In this document: positions 37,394 to 47,929 of the stretch, one piece after another
Numbering within the stretch: the first letter of the stretch is position 1
Layout: each line of letters begins with the position of its first letter
Source: Bartonella sp. HY038
GTDB lineage: Bacteria > Pseudomonadota > Alphaproteobacteria > Rhizobiales > Rhizobiaceae
Length of the DNA stretch: 64,000 bases
NCBI RefSeq assembly: GCF_014117425.1
Contig: NZ_CP059725.1
Coordinates: 2,418,001 to 2,482,000, forward strand
Direction of reading: 5' to 3'
Position numbers and translations under genes: made by a program
The notes under the pieces: generated by a model
Database searches by the model: none
Seen by the model: the letters and a program-made list of their open reading frames with translations, nothing else
What the model was told of the DNA's origin: nothing

Positions 37394-38377
37394 TTAACTC
37401 TTCAAAAAATCTGCAGGATCAAAATCATAATGAGTAGAGCAAAACTCACAGGTGACCGATATTTTACCATCTTCGGTGCTATCGGCGATTTCTTCCGCAC
37501 TCAAAGTACTTAATACATCATAAATCTTCTCGCGTGAACATGAGCAATCATCAATAATAGTTGTTGCTTCAAATACGCGCACCCCTTGTTCATGGAACAA
37601 GCGATACAGCAAACGCTCTGAAGGAACATCAGGATCGGTCAATTCATCACTTTCAACCGTATTGACCAAAGCTTCCACTTCTTCCCAATGAGCTTCTTGA
37701 TGCTTCTTTTGTTCTCCTGCATCTTCCCCCATCTGCAAAGTAGATTGTGGCAAGAACTGCACCAATAAACCACCAGCGCGCAATGACACACGTGCTTTAC
37801 CATTGCTGTCACGGTCATGCAACTCGGCAACGGCAAGGCGCACTTGCGTTGGAATTTGCTCTGATTGCCTAAAATAATTCACTGCAATTTCTTGCAAATT
37901 AGAACCATCGAGCGCAACAATACCTTGATAAAGCTGCATATTTGCACCTTGATCAACAGTTAGAGCCATGGTGCCCTGCCCCAACAGCTCTTCAGGCGAG
38001 GTTTTATTTGCGGCAATTGCATCATTTAGCGCATCTTCATCAAAGCGGGCATAGGCTCGCAAATTAGCTGGCGTTGTATAATCGCAGACCAAAAGGTTAA
38101 CAGGCCCGTTAGAGCTTGTCTGCACAATTAACTTACCTTGAAATTTTAGTGAGCTACCAAGTAAAATAGTAAGCACCATAACTTCGGCCAATAGTTTTGA
38201 AACTACTGAAGGGTAGTTATGACGATCAAGAATGGAATTAAGCGAGGCGCCCAGTTGCACAGCCCGACCGCGTGCATCAAGGCGTTCAACCTCAAAAGGC
38301 ACGACTGCATCATCACCGGCAAAAACATAATCGCCTATTCTTACTTCTTCATCTCTAAATTCTGATTTTTGTGTCAA
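37394..38377 (-). CDS. hslO: Redox-activated chaperone Hsp33
   Basis: A 327-residue holdase that unfolds and becomes active under oxidative stress. The C-terminal zinc-binding cysteines are present as CSCSREKI and CEFCSTHYDFD (CxC...CxxC). An N-terminal region with LLGSSLKFQGKLIVQTSSNGPVNLLVCDY is family-typical. It starts 1 bp after the argF stop and belongs to the argD-argF-hslO operon, an arrangement conserved in rhizobia. Confidence 0.95.
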   Translation of the reverse strand: MTQKSEFRDEEVRIGDYVFAGDDAVVPFEVERLDARGRAVQLGASLNSILDRHNYPSVVSKLLAEVMVLTILLGSSLKFQGKLIVQTSSNGPVNLLVCDYTTPANLRAYARFDEDALNDAIAANKTSPEELLGQGTMALTVDQGANMQLYQGIVALDGSNLQEIAVNYFRQSEQIPTQVRLAVAELHDRDSNGKARVSLRAGGLLVQFLPQSTLQMGEDAGEQKKHQEAHWEEVEALVNTVESDELTDPDVPSERLLYRLFHEQGVRVFEATTIIDDCSCSREKIYDVLSTLSAEEIADSTEDGKISVTCEFCSTHYDFDPADFLKS

Positions 38378-38378
38378 C

Positions 38379-39296
38379 TTATGACTCCATACACCATTTT
38401 ATAATGGCTTTTTGTGCGTGCAAACGGTTTTCTGCTTCATCAAAAACAACAGAATGAGGACCGTCAATCACACCATCAACGACTTCTTCACCACGATGGG
38501 CTGGCAAACAATGCATAAATAATGCATCAGGTTTGGCAAGCGCCATCAAAGCTTCATTGACTTGATAAGGCATGAAGATTTCATTTTCACGAGCACGAAA
38601 CTCTTGCCCCATGGAAACCCAAGTATCGGTTACGATGCAATCTGCATCTGTTGCCGCTTTTTGTGCATCTCTTGTCAACTCAATATCGCAGCCGCGCTCC
38701 AAGGCCCAATCCACAAATTTTTGCTGTGGTTCGCTTCCCTCTGGCGTTGCTATGCGCAGCTTGAATTTAAGAAGTGTTGCCGCTTCAATCAAGGAGTGAA
38801 GAACATTATTACCATCGCCCATCCAAGCAAAGGTCTTCCCTTCAACTGGGCCACGATGTTCTTCAAAGGTCATGATATCAGCCAGAATTTGGCAAGGATG
38901 GGTATCATCAGTCAAGCCATTAATAACAGGAACGCCTGCATATTGAGCCATTTCCAGCATACGATCATGTGTCGTTGTGCGGATCATGATGATATCAACA
39001 AAACGTGAAATAACTTGCGCTGTATCTGCAATGGTTTCACTATGGCCTAACTGCATTTCAGAACCGGTTAACATCAAAGTCTCACCGCCCAATTGCCGCA
39101 TGCCAACATCAAAAGAAATTCGGGTACGCGTTGACGGCTTTTCAAAAATCATTGCCAAAACTTTTTCTGCCAAAGGTTTTGTACGGCGGCCTGCCTTTAA
39201 TTCAGCCTTCATAAATTTGGCATCATCTAAAATAGCGCGTAAACCCTCCCCGGAAAAAGCGGAAAGATCGGTAAAGCTACGAATATTATCAACCAT
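38379..39296 (-). CDS. argF: Ornithine carbamoyltransferase
   Basis: A 305-residue enzyme that makes citrulline from ornithine and carbamoyl phosphate. The carbamoyl-phosphate-binding STRTR lies in [16 protein letters not shown]; ornithine-side motifs are [19 protein letters not shown] and [12 protein letters not shown]. It follows argD by 27 bp and is followed at once by hslO, so one operon is likely. Arginine-dependent repression cannot be judged; no ARG box was identified. Confidence 0.97.
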   Translation of the reverse strand: MVDNIRSFTDLSAFSGEGLRAILDDAKFMKAELKAGRRTKPLAEKVLAMIFEKPSTRTRISFDVGMRQLGGETLMLTGSEMQLGHSETIADTAQVISRFVDIIMIRTTTHDRMLEMAQYAGVPVINGLTDDTHPCQILADIMTFEEHRGPVEGKTFAWMGDGNNVLHSLIEAATLLKFKLRIATPEGSEPQQKFVDWALERGCDIELTRDAQKAATDADCIVTDTWVSMGQEFRARENEIFMPYQVNEALMALAKPDALFMHCLPAHRGEEVVDGVIDGPHSVVFDEAENRLHAQKAIIKWCMES

Positions 39297-39323
39297 TTTT
39301 TATTAATTTCCCTGAATTTTTGC

Positions 39324-40505
39324 TTATTTTAGATGATTAAGGGCTGCTTCAACCCGTTGTAACGCATCGCGTATTTCTTCAGCCGTAACATTTAGTGGTG
39401 GCAAGAAACGTACAATATTACCACCAGCACCAACGGTTAATAATTTTTCTTGGCGTAATGCAGCAATAAGATCCGTATTAGGGATCACGCAATGTAAACC
39501 AGTCAATAGGCCTTTACCACGCACATCATCAACAATATGAGGATAGGTATCAATTATGGCAACTAGGCCTTGCTTTAATTCATTAGCCATAAGATTAACA
39601 TGATCAAGAAAGCCCGGACTCAATATAATATCAAGCACTGCATTGCCGGCCGCCATAGCGAGTGGATTACCACCAAAGGTCGAGCCGTGACTACCTGCTG
39701 TCATTCCCTTTGCCGCTTCGCTAGTTGCAAGACAAGCCCCAACCGGAAAACCACCACCAATACCTTTGGCAATTGCCATAATATCAGGTGTAACACCTGT
39801 CCACTCATAAGCAAATAATTTGCCCGTTCGACCAATGCCACATTGCACTTCATCAAAAATAAGCATTAAACCGTGTTCATCACATAATGCCCGCAACATC
39901 TGCATTGTTTCATTGGGCACAGGACGCACACCACCCTCACCCTGCACCGGCTCAATTAAAATGGCGGCGGTTTCATGATTGATAGCTGCTTTAAGTGCGT
40001 CATTATCACCAAATGGCACTTGATCAAAACCCTGCGCCTTTGGCCCAAAACCCTCAAGATATTTTTCTTGCCCACCAGCAGCTAGGGTTGCTAGGGTGCG
40101 ACCATGAAAAGCCCCTTCAAAAGTAATAATGCGATAACGCTCAGGATTCCCGCTAACGTAATGATAGCGCCGTGCAGTTTTAATCGCACATTCAATCGCT
40201 TCAGCACCTGAATTGGCAAAAAATACCTTTTCAGCAAAGCTTGCATCGCAAAGACGCTGTGCTAATTTTTCCTGCAATGGATTTTCAAACAAATTGGAAA
40301 GATGCCAAACCTTTTCAATCTGCCGTTTCATAGTTTCAACCAAATGGGGATGATTATGACCAAGGACGTTAACCGCCACACCAGACGTAAAGTCTAAATA
40401 TCGATCGCCTTCTTGCGTATAGAGCCATGGCCCTTCTCCTCGCTCAAAGCGCAAATTGATACGAGCAAATGTATCATAGAGCGGTGAGGCATCAGGCGTT
40501 TTCAT
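39324..40505 (-). CDS. argD: Acetylornithine/ornithine aminotransferase
   Basis: A 393-residue PLP enzyme of class III aminotransferases, transferring an amino group to N-acetylglutamate semialdehyde. [17 protein letters not shown] binds the cofactor phosphate, [20 protein letters not shown] carries the cofactor Asp, and the Schiff-base Lys is in [14 protein letters not shown]. It is the first gene of the argD-argF-hslO operon. Many ArgD proteins also serve lysine synthesis as DapC, and dapE lies 3.4 kb away. Confidence 0.96.
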   Translation of the reverse strand: MKTPDASPLYDTFARINLRFERGEGPWLYTQEGDRYLDFTSGVAVNVLGHNHPHLVETMKRQIEKVWHLSNLFENPLQEKLAQRLCDASFAEKVFFANSGAEAIECAIKTARRYHYVSGNPERYRIITFEGAFHGRTLATLAAGGQEKYLEGFGPKAQGFDQVPFGDNDALKAAINHETAAILIEPVQGEGGVRPVPNETMQMLRALCDEHGLMLIFDEVQCGIGRTGKLFAYEWTGVTPDIMAIAKGIGGGFPVGACLATSEAAKGMTAGSHGSTFGGNPLAMAAGNAVLDIILSPGFLDHVNLMANELKQGLVAIIDTYPHIVDDVRGKGLLTGLHCVIPNTDLIAALRQEKLLTVGAGGNIVRFLPPLNVTAEEIRDALQRVEAALNHLK

Positions 40506-41478
40506 ATTTTTTAGTCTCCAACTGTTTAAAATTAATTATAATAGCGGTCTTGATCTTGACCTAAAAGAAAACTGACACATGTTAATAGATTGATAAATTG
40601 GGCAACCAATATCCATGTAATCAAGCGTTAAAATCACTATTGTGCCCGATAGATAAAATGTCAATCAGGCATTAAAAAAAGGAGGAAAGAAGTTAGAACT
40701 TTTTTGATTTTTCCATAAAATATGATCAAGATGCACCTTACAGAACACAAATTTTAGTAAACATCATAGGTTGCGTGCTAAAATATAATTGATAAATTTT
40801 CATCTAATCAGTTTTATTTTTGGGAACATATCAAAACTCAGTTAATTATAAAAAGTGCTACAGCCGCAATAATTTCTAATATCGCAATATAAATATGATA
40901 ATTTTATTGATGCGATACGCCTATCTTTTTATAAATCAACTTCATAATTTTACAGAGATTTTATGCTGTAGCGCTAATTTAAATCCTGTAAATGCAAATT
41001 GACGATTGCAAAATAAGGGATGAACCCCTATTTAAAGTTCACTTAGTAAACAAAAAGCACTTTTTCAATTTCAAAAACTAAAAAGCTTTGATAGTGAGGG
41101 AGCAAATATTTGTTTTAAGATGTTTTTAAACAGCTAATTTTGGGTAAAGATGCAAATGTATAATCAATTTGTTATGTTTTGCGCATTTGATATGTATCAA
41201 CATGACAATAATTTGTGGCAAAATTTATCAAACTTGACCAAAACCAAATGAAAGCTGTGAGATATAAACAAGACATCTTGCCTTGAAGTCCTACAATATG
41301 TAGCTTAAGATTAATATAACCACATATAGTGGTGCATTTGGATTACTTACATAACATATGGTTAGCACGATAAATCAAACTTGGAGCACTGCCCAATTTG
41401 GGGATTTTATTTTGTTTAACATTCAATATGCGGATAAGTTTAATTGAAAATGCACGAAAGAGATAATGGAGTCCTGGT
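40506..41478. other. Long non-coding region between argD and gcrA
   Basis: Nearly 1 kb, AT-rich, between divergent genes. No ORF, hairpin terminator or repeat shared with the rest of the window was found. The argD promoter should lie near 40510-40650 and the gcrA promoter near 41300-41460. A small RNA cannot be excluded. Confidence 0.4.
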
Positions 41479-42138
41479 ATGAACTGGACAGATGAGCGTG
41501 TCGAGCTTTTAACTAAGCTTTGGGCCGAAGGTTTAAGCGCAAGCCAAATTGCTGCGCAACTTGGTGGCGTAAGCCGTAATGCTGTTATTGGTAAGGTACA
41601 CCGCCTGAAATTGTCGGGCAGAGGTAAAACGACCAAGGCACAACCACGGGCACCTAAGGCTACAACACAAACCAGTGCACCAGCCGTTGAAGAAACAGTA
41701 AAGCAAACAGCTTCAAGTTCTGCACCGCGCGTTGCTCGTCCTGTGGCTGAAAAGTCAACGCCGCGAGTTGAACCAATCGCAAGCGATGCACGCCCTCGCA
41801 AAATGGAAGCTGCATCAACCATGCGTGCAGCGCCACAAGCTGAGCGCGAACCACGTCCGCAAACGACGTTTTCAACAAGTAGCGTCAAGGTCGATTTTGC
41901 TGCTAATGCTGCCGCCGATTTTGATGCGTCATTAACTGACAGCAAAGTTGTGCCCATGAAGCGCAATTTAACGCTTTTGCAATTGACTGAAAGCACATGT
42001 AAATGGCCAATTGGCGATCCGCTTAATGAAGACTTCCATTTTTGTGGTGCAGATTCTGGTGAATCTAGTCCTTATTGCAGCTTCCATTCTAAAATTGCTT
42101 TTCAACCAATTTCGGACCGCCGCCGCGTTCGCGCCTAG
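41479..42138 (+). CDS. gcrA: Cell-cycle transcription factor GcrA
   Basis: A 219-residue alphaproteobacterial regulator that binds RNA polymerase-sigma70 and prefers methylated GANTC promoters. The N-terminal helix-turn-helix region is MNWTDERVELLTKLW, SASQIAAQLGG, SRNAVIGKVHRLKL. A long Ala/Pro/Arg-rich linker follows, and the C-terminal sigma-binding part has CKWPIGDP, FCGAD and PYCSFHSKIA. A GANTC site (GAGTC, 41469-41473) overlaps the Shine-Dalgarno region just before the start. Closed by a terminator. Confidence 0.96.
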   Translation: MNWTDERVELLTKLWAEGLSASQIAAQLGGVSRNAVIGKVHRLKLSGRGKTTKAQPRAPKATTQTSAPAVEETVKQTASSSAPRVARPVAEKSTPRVEPIASDARPRKMEAASTMRAAPQAEREPRPQTTFSTSSVKVDFAANAAADFDASLTDSKVVPMKRNLTLLQLTESTCKWPIGDPLNEDFHFCGADSGESSPYCSFHSKIAFQPISDRRRVRA

Positions 42139-42182
42139 CGTCAGACCATAGTAATTTAGAATATAAAGAAATAATTTAAATG

Positions 42183-42216
42183 AAAGCGAAGGGTTGCAAT
42201 GCACCTTTCGCTTTTT
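42183..42216 (+). terminator. Terminator of gcrA
   Basis: AAAGCGAAGG and CCTTTCGCTTT form the stem with a small extra GC-rich top, followed by T residues. Confidence 0.85.
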
Positions 42217-42374
42217 GCTTTTGTTCTTTTACCTAAGATTTAAAACAACACTTTATTGCCAATAAACTAAATTAAAAGCGGTTTGACAGTTTATCCTTGT
42301 AGCAATTATGATAAACGCCATATTTAAGGGAATAGAGTCAAATAGGATTGAAAAACAATGGTGGTGAATAAATC

Positions 42375-43103
42375 ATGTCAAAAATAAAGGCTTTCATCAT
42401 TCATTTAGAACGCGCCAAAGATCGTCAAGCCCAGGTTGAAGCATTAATCGCTTCTTTGCCTTTTACCGGTGAAATCACTGCTGCAATTGACGCCAATGCA
42501 CTTAATCAAAGCGTGATTGATAGTCATTACAAGGCCAAAATCCATCAACCCTTTTATCCATTTACTTTATCACGCACTGAAATTGCATGTTTTTTATCGC
42601 ATCGTAAAGCATGGCAAGAAATTGTTGACCAAGATATAAACGGCGCTTTTATTTTTGAAGATGACGTCACTTTAACCAAGGACTTTGAATTAAGCTTTGC
42701 AACCGCTTTACCTTTTATGAATGAGGATACTTATATCCGCTTTCCCTTTCGTGAACGCGAAACCGGCAAAATACTTGCACAAAATCAAAATCACCGTTTG
42801 ATTGAACCCTGCCCTGTTGGGCTTGGTCAGGTTGCGCAATATATCGGCCGCAATTGCGCTCAAAAACTTTTAGACGCAACAATGCAATTTGATCGCCCCG
42901 TTGATACAACTGTCCAAATGTTTTGGCTAACAAATGTTAGGCCATTATCAATTTTGCCAGGCGGCGTTAGCGAAATTTCTGCCTCGCTTGGTGGGTCAAC
43001 AGTGCAAAAGAAACCACGGTTTCTAGATAAATTACGCCGTGAAATCTTGCGCCCTCTTTACCGCAAGCGCATAGCACGCCTATCTCGGCAAAGGAGTTTA
43101 TAG
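42375..43103 (+). CDS. Glycosyltransferase family 25 (LPS biosynthesis type)
   Basis: A 242-residue enzyme. The family-25 start AFIIHLERAKDRQAQVEALI, the cue LSRTEIACFLSHRKAWQEI and the DxD-like metal site FIFEDDVTL are present. Such enzymes add galactose or glucose to lipopolysaccharide core in bacteria. The stop at 43103 touches the ATG of the next gene, so the two are translated together. Confidence 0.87.
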   Translation: MSKIKAFIIHLERAKDRQAQVEALIASLPFTGEITAAIDANALNQSVIDSHYKAKIHQPFYPFTLSRTEIACFLSHRKAWQEIVDQDINGAFIFEDDVTLTKDFELSFATALPFMNEDTYIRFPFRERETGKILAQNQNHRLIEPCPVGLGQVAQYIGRNCAQKLLDATMQFDRPVDTTVQMFWLTNVRPLSILPGGVSEISASLGGSTVQKKPRFLDKLRREILRPLYRKRIARLSRQRSL

Positions 43104-43802
43104 ATGGCCGTTCCTATTTTATTATATCATCATATAGATGAGCCTCCACCATCAGGTACACCATCGCGCAGCAATTATGTTAGCCCAAAAAACTTTGCGA
43201 AACAAATGGCTTGGCTTAATCGTCTTGGCATCAAAGGGCTATCGCTTAAGGATGCAATGCCTTATATCCTTGAGCAGAAAAAAGGCCGCATCGCCGTAAT
43301 TACTTTTGATGATGGTTTTCTTTCAGTTTTTGAAAACGCTATGCCTATTCTTAATCAACATGGCTTTACTGCTACCAACTATTTTGTTGCAGATGAGATC
43401 GCCGGCCAAAATAATTGGGATAATCCAAAAGCCAAACGCGCAGCATGCATGGATATTGGTCAGGTAAAGCAATGGTTAAGCCATGGTCATGAAGTTGGCA
43501 GCCACACCTTAACCCATCCTCATTTGAGCCAATTATCAAGTGACATGGCTTTTACTGAAATTAATCAATCAAAACAAAAGCTAGAAACAGCCTTGAATAT
43601 TAATCTGTCAAGCTTCGCCTATCCTTATGGCGATGAAAATGACGAGATTCGCCACATTGTGGAGCAAGCCGGCTATAGCAATGCCGTTACCACACGGCGC
43701 GGACGCGCAAAAAGCCAAGATAATGCTTTTGAATTACCTCGCCACAGCGTGCGGCGTAATGATAGCGCTTTTCATTTCTTACTAAAATGCTTAATCCGTT
43801 AA
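43104..43802 (+). CDS. Polysaccharide deacetylase (NodB-homology)
   Basis: A 232-residue carbohydrate esterase family 4-type protein. VPILLYHHIDEPPPSG opens it, the catalytic Asp-Asp is in AVITFDDGFLSVF, the metal-binding His pair in HEVGSHTLTHPHLS, and FAYPYGDENDEI follows. No signal peptide is seen, so a cytoplasmic or membrane-near substrate is likely. It directly abuts the glycosyltransferase gene, suggesting both modify the same surface glycan. Confidence 0.88.
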   Translation: MAVPILLYHHIDEPPPSGTPSRSNYVSPKNFAKQMAWLNRLGIKGLSLKDAMPYILEQKKGRIAVITFDDGFLSVFENAMPILNQHGFTATNYFVADEIAGQNNWDNPKAKRAACMDIGQVKQWLSHGHEVGSHTLTHPHLSQLSSDMAFTEINQSKQKLETALNINLSSFAYPYGDENDEIRHIVEQAGYSNAVTTRRGRAKSQDNAFELPRHSVRRNDSAFHFLLKCLIR

Positions 43803-43933
43803 TTAAATTTTGCAAAAAAGTTAAGAATATCGCCAGTAGAATTATCTAGCCGCAAGGCTAAAAATAATATAGCCCTATTTAAAGTTTTTTAAGCCCCAAA
43901 CTTACACGCTAACTATTTTACAGAAGGCACGTC

Positions 43934-45124
43934 ATGAATCTTGAAAACCCAGTAGATATTTTGCAAAAGCTAATTCAATGCCCATCTATTACCCCAAATG
44001 AGGGCGGTGCTTTATCTCTTTTACAAAATATCGGTGAAGATCTTGGTTTTAAAGTAGAGCGACCAATTTTTAAGGCGGAAAATACACCTGATATTGAAAA
44101 TCTTTATGCCCGCTTTGGAACAGGCGGACGACATTTAATGTTTGCAGGACACACCGATGTTGTGCCAACGGGTGATGAACAATCATGGAGCCACGCACCT
44201 TTTGCTGCCGACATTGCTAATGACCTTCTTTATGGCCGTGGCGCGGTAGATATGAAAGGTGGCATTGCTTGTTTTCTTGCGGCTTTCGCACGGTTTTTAA
44301 ACAAACAACCACTGGACAAGCCTTTCGATAATAGTGTCTCCTTGGTGATTACGGGTGATGAAGAAGGGCCTGCAATTAATGGCACAGTAAAACTGTTAGA
44401 ATGGGCCAAAATAAAAGGAGAAACTTGGGATAGCGCGCTTGTAGGTGAACCAACAAACCCAAATTTTCTTGGTGAAATGATTAAAAATGGCCGGCGCGGT
44501 TCACTGTCTGGGGTGGTTAGCATTAATGGTCAGCAAGGCCATGTTGCCTATCCCCACCTTGCCAATAATCCACTACCTTATCTGTTACAACTTGCCCATA
44601 GCCTAATTGCAACCCCACTAGATCAAGGCACTGCGCAATTTCAGCCAAGCAATTTAGAACTAACCACTATCGATACTGGTAATAATGCAACCAATATCAT
44701 ACCCGGTAAGGCAAGCTTCCGCTTTAATATACGTTACAATGATCGTTGGAATGTAGATAGCTTACAGGCAGAAATAATTAAGCGTCTAGAAAAAGCTGCA
44801 AGCCAATTTGAAAACGAAGAAAAACAAAACACTATAGCTTATAGTGTTAACTGGCTTGCTAATCCCGCCGATGTCTTTGTAACCCATGATGAAACACTAA
44901 TCCATTCTTTGAACAAGGCCATTAAGGAAGTCACTGGAAGTGAAGCCAAACTTTCCACGTCTGGTGGCACATCAGATGCCCGCTTCATTAAAAATTATTG
45001 TCCAGTCGTTGAATTTGGTTTGGTTGGACAAACAATGCATAAAATTGATGAATGTGTAAGCATCCATGACCTTGAAAAGCTAACCCAAATTTATGAAAAA
45101 TTTTTAGATGCATTTTTCGCATAG
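43934..45124 (+). CDS. dapE: Succinyl-diaminopimelate desuccinylase
   Basis: A 396-residue M20-family zinc hydrolase of the lysine/meso-diaminopimelate pathway, needed for peptidoglycan. Metal ligands are visible in FAGHTDVVPTGD, GRGAVDMKGG, TGDEEGPAINGT and the C-terminal MHKIDECV; TSGGTSDARF is the substrate loop. ATG 43934 has a purine-rich AGAAGG upstream. A membrane protein gene follows after 76 bp. Confidence 0.96.
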   Translation: MNLENPVDILQKLIQCPSITPNEGGALSLLQNIGEDLGFKVERPIFKAENTPDIENLYARFGTGGRHLMFAGHTDVVPTGDEQSWSHAPFAADIANDLLYGRGAVDMKGGIACFLAAFARFLNKQPLDKPFDNSVSLVITGDEEGPAINGTVKLLEWAKIKGETWDSALVGEPTNPNFLGEMIKNGRRGSLSGVVSINGQQGHVAYPHLANNPLPYLLQLAHSLIATPLDQGTAQFQPSNLELTTIDTGNNATNIIPGKASFRFNIRYNDRWNVDSLQAEIIKRLEKAASQFENEEKQNTIAYSVNWLANPADVFVTHDETLIHSLNKAIKEVTGSEAKLSTSGGTSDARFIKNYCPVVEFGLVGQTMHKIDECVSIHDLEKLTQIYEKFLDAFFA

Positions 45125-45200
45125 TGATGAGTAACGACGGCATGCTTTAGCATTCCTAAAAAATACATCATTGCTTAAAACCAAAGGATAGCCAATAAAA

Positions 45201-45779
45201 ATGCTTGATATTGAAACTCTTAAAAAGCGCTTAATCAGCATTTTTAAAATTGGTATCGGCCAATATGAAAGACTTGACGAGCTTGACCTGACATCAGGCG
45301 GATTTTGGTTATCCTTCAAAGCTATTCTAGTTGCAATTCCTATTTTAATTATAGATGCAGCTATGAGCGCTCATTTTGACAAAAAGGGGCATGGTCTTGC
45401 TGAGTTTATTTTTGGTCAAAGTCTGATTTTGTTAACGTCTTGGTTTTTGCCACTGCTCGTTATTTTTGCTTTAGCTAACATGTTAAACTTTAAAAGCAAG
45501 CTTATTATATTCACTATTGCGTATAATTGGTTACAGGCATTTATTAATCTTTGTTCACTGCCTGTCTCAATTCTGCTTTTACTTATTCCTGAGGGGGCAG
45601 ATATTCTGCTATTCCCTATCCTTTTCTTATTGATTTTTTTAATTTATATCAGCTTTCGTGTTTTCGATGCCGTATTACAAGAAAGCTTTGGCTTTACCAT
45701 TGGCTTGTTTTTACTTTATTTTCTCACATCGGTTCTTGCTGAAATGATGATTATCCAATTATTCGGCTGGAATTCTTGA
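45201..45779 (+). CDS. Five-helix inner-membrane protein (Yip1-like impression)
   Basis: A 192-residue protein with a short polar N-terminus (MLDIETLKKRLISIFKIGIGQY) and about five membrane helices. The arrangement resembles small YIP1-domain proteins of alphaproteobacteria, but no diagnostic motif is strong. Probably co-transcribed with dapE, 76 bp upstream. Function unknown. Confidence 0.7.
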   Translation: MLDIETLKKRLISIFKIGIGQYERLDELDLTSGGFWLSFKAILVAIPILIIDAAMSAHFDKKGHGLAEFIFGQSLILLTSWFLPLLVIFALANMLNFKSKLIIFTIAYNWLQAFINLCSLPVSILLLLIPEGADILLFPILFLLIFLIYISFRVFDAVLQESFGFTIGLFLLYFLTSVLAEMMIIQLFGWNS

Positions 45780-45908
45780 ATTTTAATATCTGTCTCATCA
45801 ATATAGTCTAAAATTAGGGTAGAACCACAATGGGATTTTTTTGAAATTTCGCAATGGTTTTTCAAGTTTGCAACATATTTCACCAGAATAAGGATAATAT
45901 TTGCGACA

Positions 45909-46519
45909 ATGCCAAATGGGGCCCTAAAACTAAAGAAAAAAGGTCGAATAATTTTAAAAAAAATTCTTATTTTAGGGCTTCCAATTATTTTTAGTGTATT
46001 ATTGCTTTATATATTTTTTTGGCTTTTAAAAAATATTTGCCAGTGACAACAAAAAATATTTTAGGAAAAGATCTTATTTATTTTACCGATAAAGCAGGAA
46101 CGTTTTCTTCACCAGGTTATATTGGTCCTAAAATATGGTGTACGAAAGACTTAAGAGATATATCAATGGACACCATATTGTTGTGAGAGGGATTACGATC
46201 TTTAAAACCGGATTGGAAGGCAGGAGGAAAGAATATTATACCCATTCATTTTGGCGTTATTGATAATAAAAATAATGTTTACGTGTGGAGTTTTAAAAAA
46301 TTTTCTTATGATAAAATCAGCTTTTCCAATAGCGTTGATTCTCTTCATTACAATGAAGTAGTGAATGATGTAAAAAGCTGCAAAGGCGATAGCAACGCCT
46401 TGTCTATCATGAATTTAGATAGAGATATTTTATGCAAAACTAACCCTTGGCATGTAACCTTGACACAAATCTCATCTATGCGAATAATGCTCAATGGTTC
46501 CTTTATAAAGGATATATAA
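45909..46519 (+). pseudogene. Broken gene for a single-pass membrane protein
   Basis: From ATG 45909 the frame gives MPNGALKLKKKGRIILKK and a membrane helix, then stops at 46044-46046. The next frame carries on without a break in sense (KYLPVTTKNILGKDLIYFTD, GYIGPKIWC) until an in-frame TGA at 46184. Beyond it the same frame continues (PIHFGVIDNKNNVYVWSF) to a stop at 46519. One frameshift near 46033 and one nonsense codon therefore separate three pieces of a ~200-residue protein. Family unknown; the layout of anchor plus small soluble domain resembles toxin-immunity neighbours. Confidence 0.65.
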
Positions 46520-46523
46520 TTAC

Positions 46524-46820
46524 ATGAGCGAAGAGATCGCAGAGTTAAAATCTTATATAGTTCACAAAAAGCTTGAACATATATTTTCATTAGAAAAGCC
46601 CATCATGTCTGACACTTACGGACTTTTCCCCAAAAAGGAATTTAAAAATTTTTGGACGGATCCAACTAAAATATGGGTAATAGAGTACATTGATACTCGA
46701 GGACCTAAAATTTTCGGGAAATATATGGATTTAAAAGAAGCTATTGCTGCATATAAAAACTTAATTGATAGCAACGAAACTTATATTAATAATGGACCCA
46801 AAATAAAATATAGTGATTAA
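46524..46820 (+). CDS. Small unknown protein, immunity-like
   Basis: A 98-residue soluble protein (MSEEIAELKSYIVHKKLEHI, FFPKKEF-like and KIWVIEYIDTRGPKIFGKYM segments). It starts 4 bp after the broken upstream gene. No recognised family. Size, charge and isolation among toxin-immunity-like fragments suggest an orphan immunity protein, but that is inference. Confidence 0.5.
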   Translation: MSEEIAELKSYIVHKKLEHIFSLEKPIMSDTYGLFPKKEFKNFWTDPTKIWVIEYIDTRGPKIFGKYMDLKEAIAAYKNLIDSNETYINNGPKIKYSD

Positions 46821-47219
46821 GACCATATCGCAAATATTATTCATAATCTGTATTAACGTGAAAATATGAAAACATGAGACTATGTGATCGTATTTTGCGG
46901 AGCCATAGATATTGGCAAGATTAAAGCACAAATGATTTCACCACGTGAGAAGTGGTTAGGCAAAGAATGATTTTAAAGCCAATTTTTATATTTCGGCACT
47001 TTGATACAATCATCATTCGGGCTACAAACAAGTTTGCTATTGTTTAAGCTATAGGATTAAAAAGCTGTTATTGGAGCGTTGCATCAAGGTTGTCCATGGT
47101 ACAATCAACCGTTGTTTTATAATGCCATGTTTTAGGTCTACACCATTTTTATAAATCATACGCGTTAAAACACGTAGAATAATAATAGCTCAAACTAGAG
47201 ATAACATTTGCAAGCAAAA
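46821..47219. other. Gap holding an IS6 transposase fossil
   Basis: No intact gene. The middle (46940-47117) is the second copy of the IS6 N-terminal fossil; the flanks are AT-rich and unremarkable. Confidence 0.45.
46940..47117 (+). pseudogene. IS6-family transposase fossil, N-terminal part, second copy
   Basis: This ~178-bp stretch aligns along its length with 23677-23856; the shared core AAAGAATGATTTTAAAGCCA begins near 46962, and TACAATCAACCGTT marks the end. An extra T shifts the frame, so no long ORF remains, but pieces read DFKANFYISAL and KKLLLERCIK..VHGTINR. The pattern matches the IS6 N-terminal domain. Confidence 0.65.
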
Positions 47220-47612
47220 TTAATTTTCATCTTCGAAATCTAAATAATCATCATGTTCATCATAATAATTAAGTGCATCAACACAATTTTGTATTGTAGG
47301 GTTTTTCAATTGCATAAAAACACTACTTAAAATATCGAGGAATAATTGGCCATAATATAGTAATTCTAATTGATTTTTAACGGCAAAATCAGGATAATGC
47401 TCTACATCATCATCAGCTTCTTCATCAAAATATGTTTCATCATCAATATAACATATGGTATCAGGTTTAAGTGGGTCATCTGTATTAGCACTATAAAGAT
47501 TCATAGTTTGACCTATATCAAAAACATCGTCATCTGAAACGCCACGCTCAATAAAATACTCAATAATTTCAGATAAATGAAGTTTTATTCTTTTCTGTAT
47601 CATTTTAAACAA
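47220..47612 (-). CDS. Acidic unknown protein, immunity-like
   Basis: A 130-residue, strongly acidic protein (DEEADDDVEHYPDFAVKNQ, QLFLDILSSVFMQLKNP, DEHDDYLDFEDEN). No signal peptide. The family is unknown to me; high acidity and alpha-helical content are typical of immunity proteins. A decayed partial duplicate of residues ~73-116 lies on the opposite strand at 48972-49095. Confidence 0.55.
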   Translation of the reverse strand: MFKMIQKRIKLHLSEIIEYFIERGVSDDDVFDIGQTMNLYSANTDDPLKPDTICYIDDETYFDEEADDDVEHYPDFAVKNQLELLYYGQLFLDILSSVFMQLKNPTIQNCVDALNYYDEHDDYLDFEDEN

Positions 47613-47929
47613 TCCCCTATTGCACCATTTAATTTCCCATTACGTCCAATTTGTCCACCGTTCAATAAGTCACGTCCCCACCTTTATTGTAATGGTAAAG
47701 TTTGTGATTTGCGACAACACCTAAATATATTTAGTTTTAAATTTGCAACAAAGTCAAAATAGCTAATGACAATACAGCTATATATATCATAATAGGCACA
47801 ATGAATACTTCAAACAAAGTGTTAACGCTAGATTTAAACCGTTAAATTGTAAATGGTTTTTGCCGGTTTTAAACCTTGCTATGAGTTGACGCAAAATAGA
47901 TCAAATACTCCATCATGAGGGGCAACATA

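Noticed and set aside
41343..41996. Long minus-strand frame opposite gcrA
   Set aside because: GcrA is unmistakable on the plus strand; the antisense frame has Ala/Ser/Arg-rich shadow composition.
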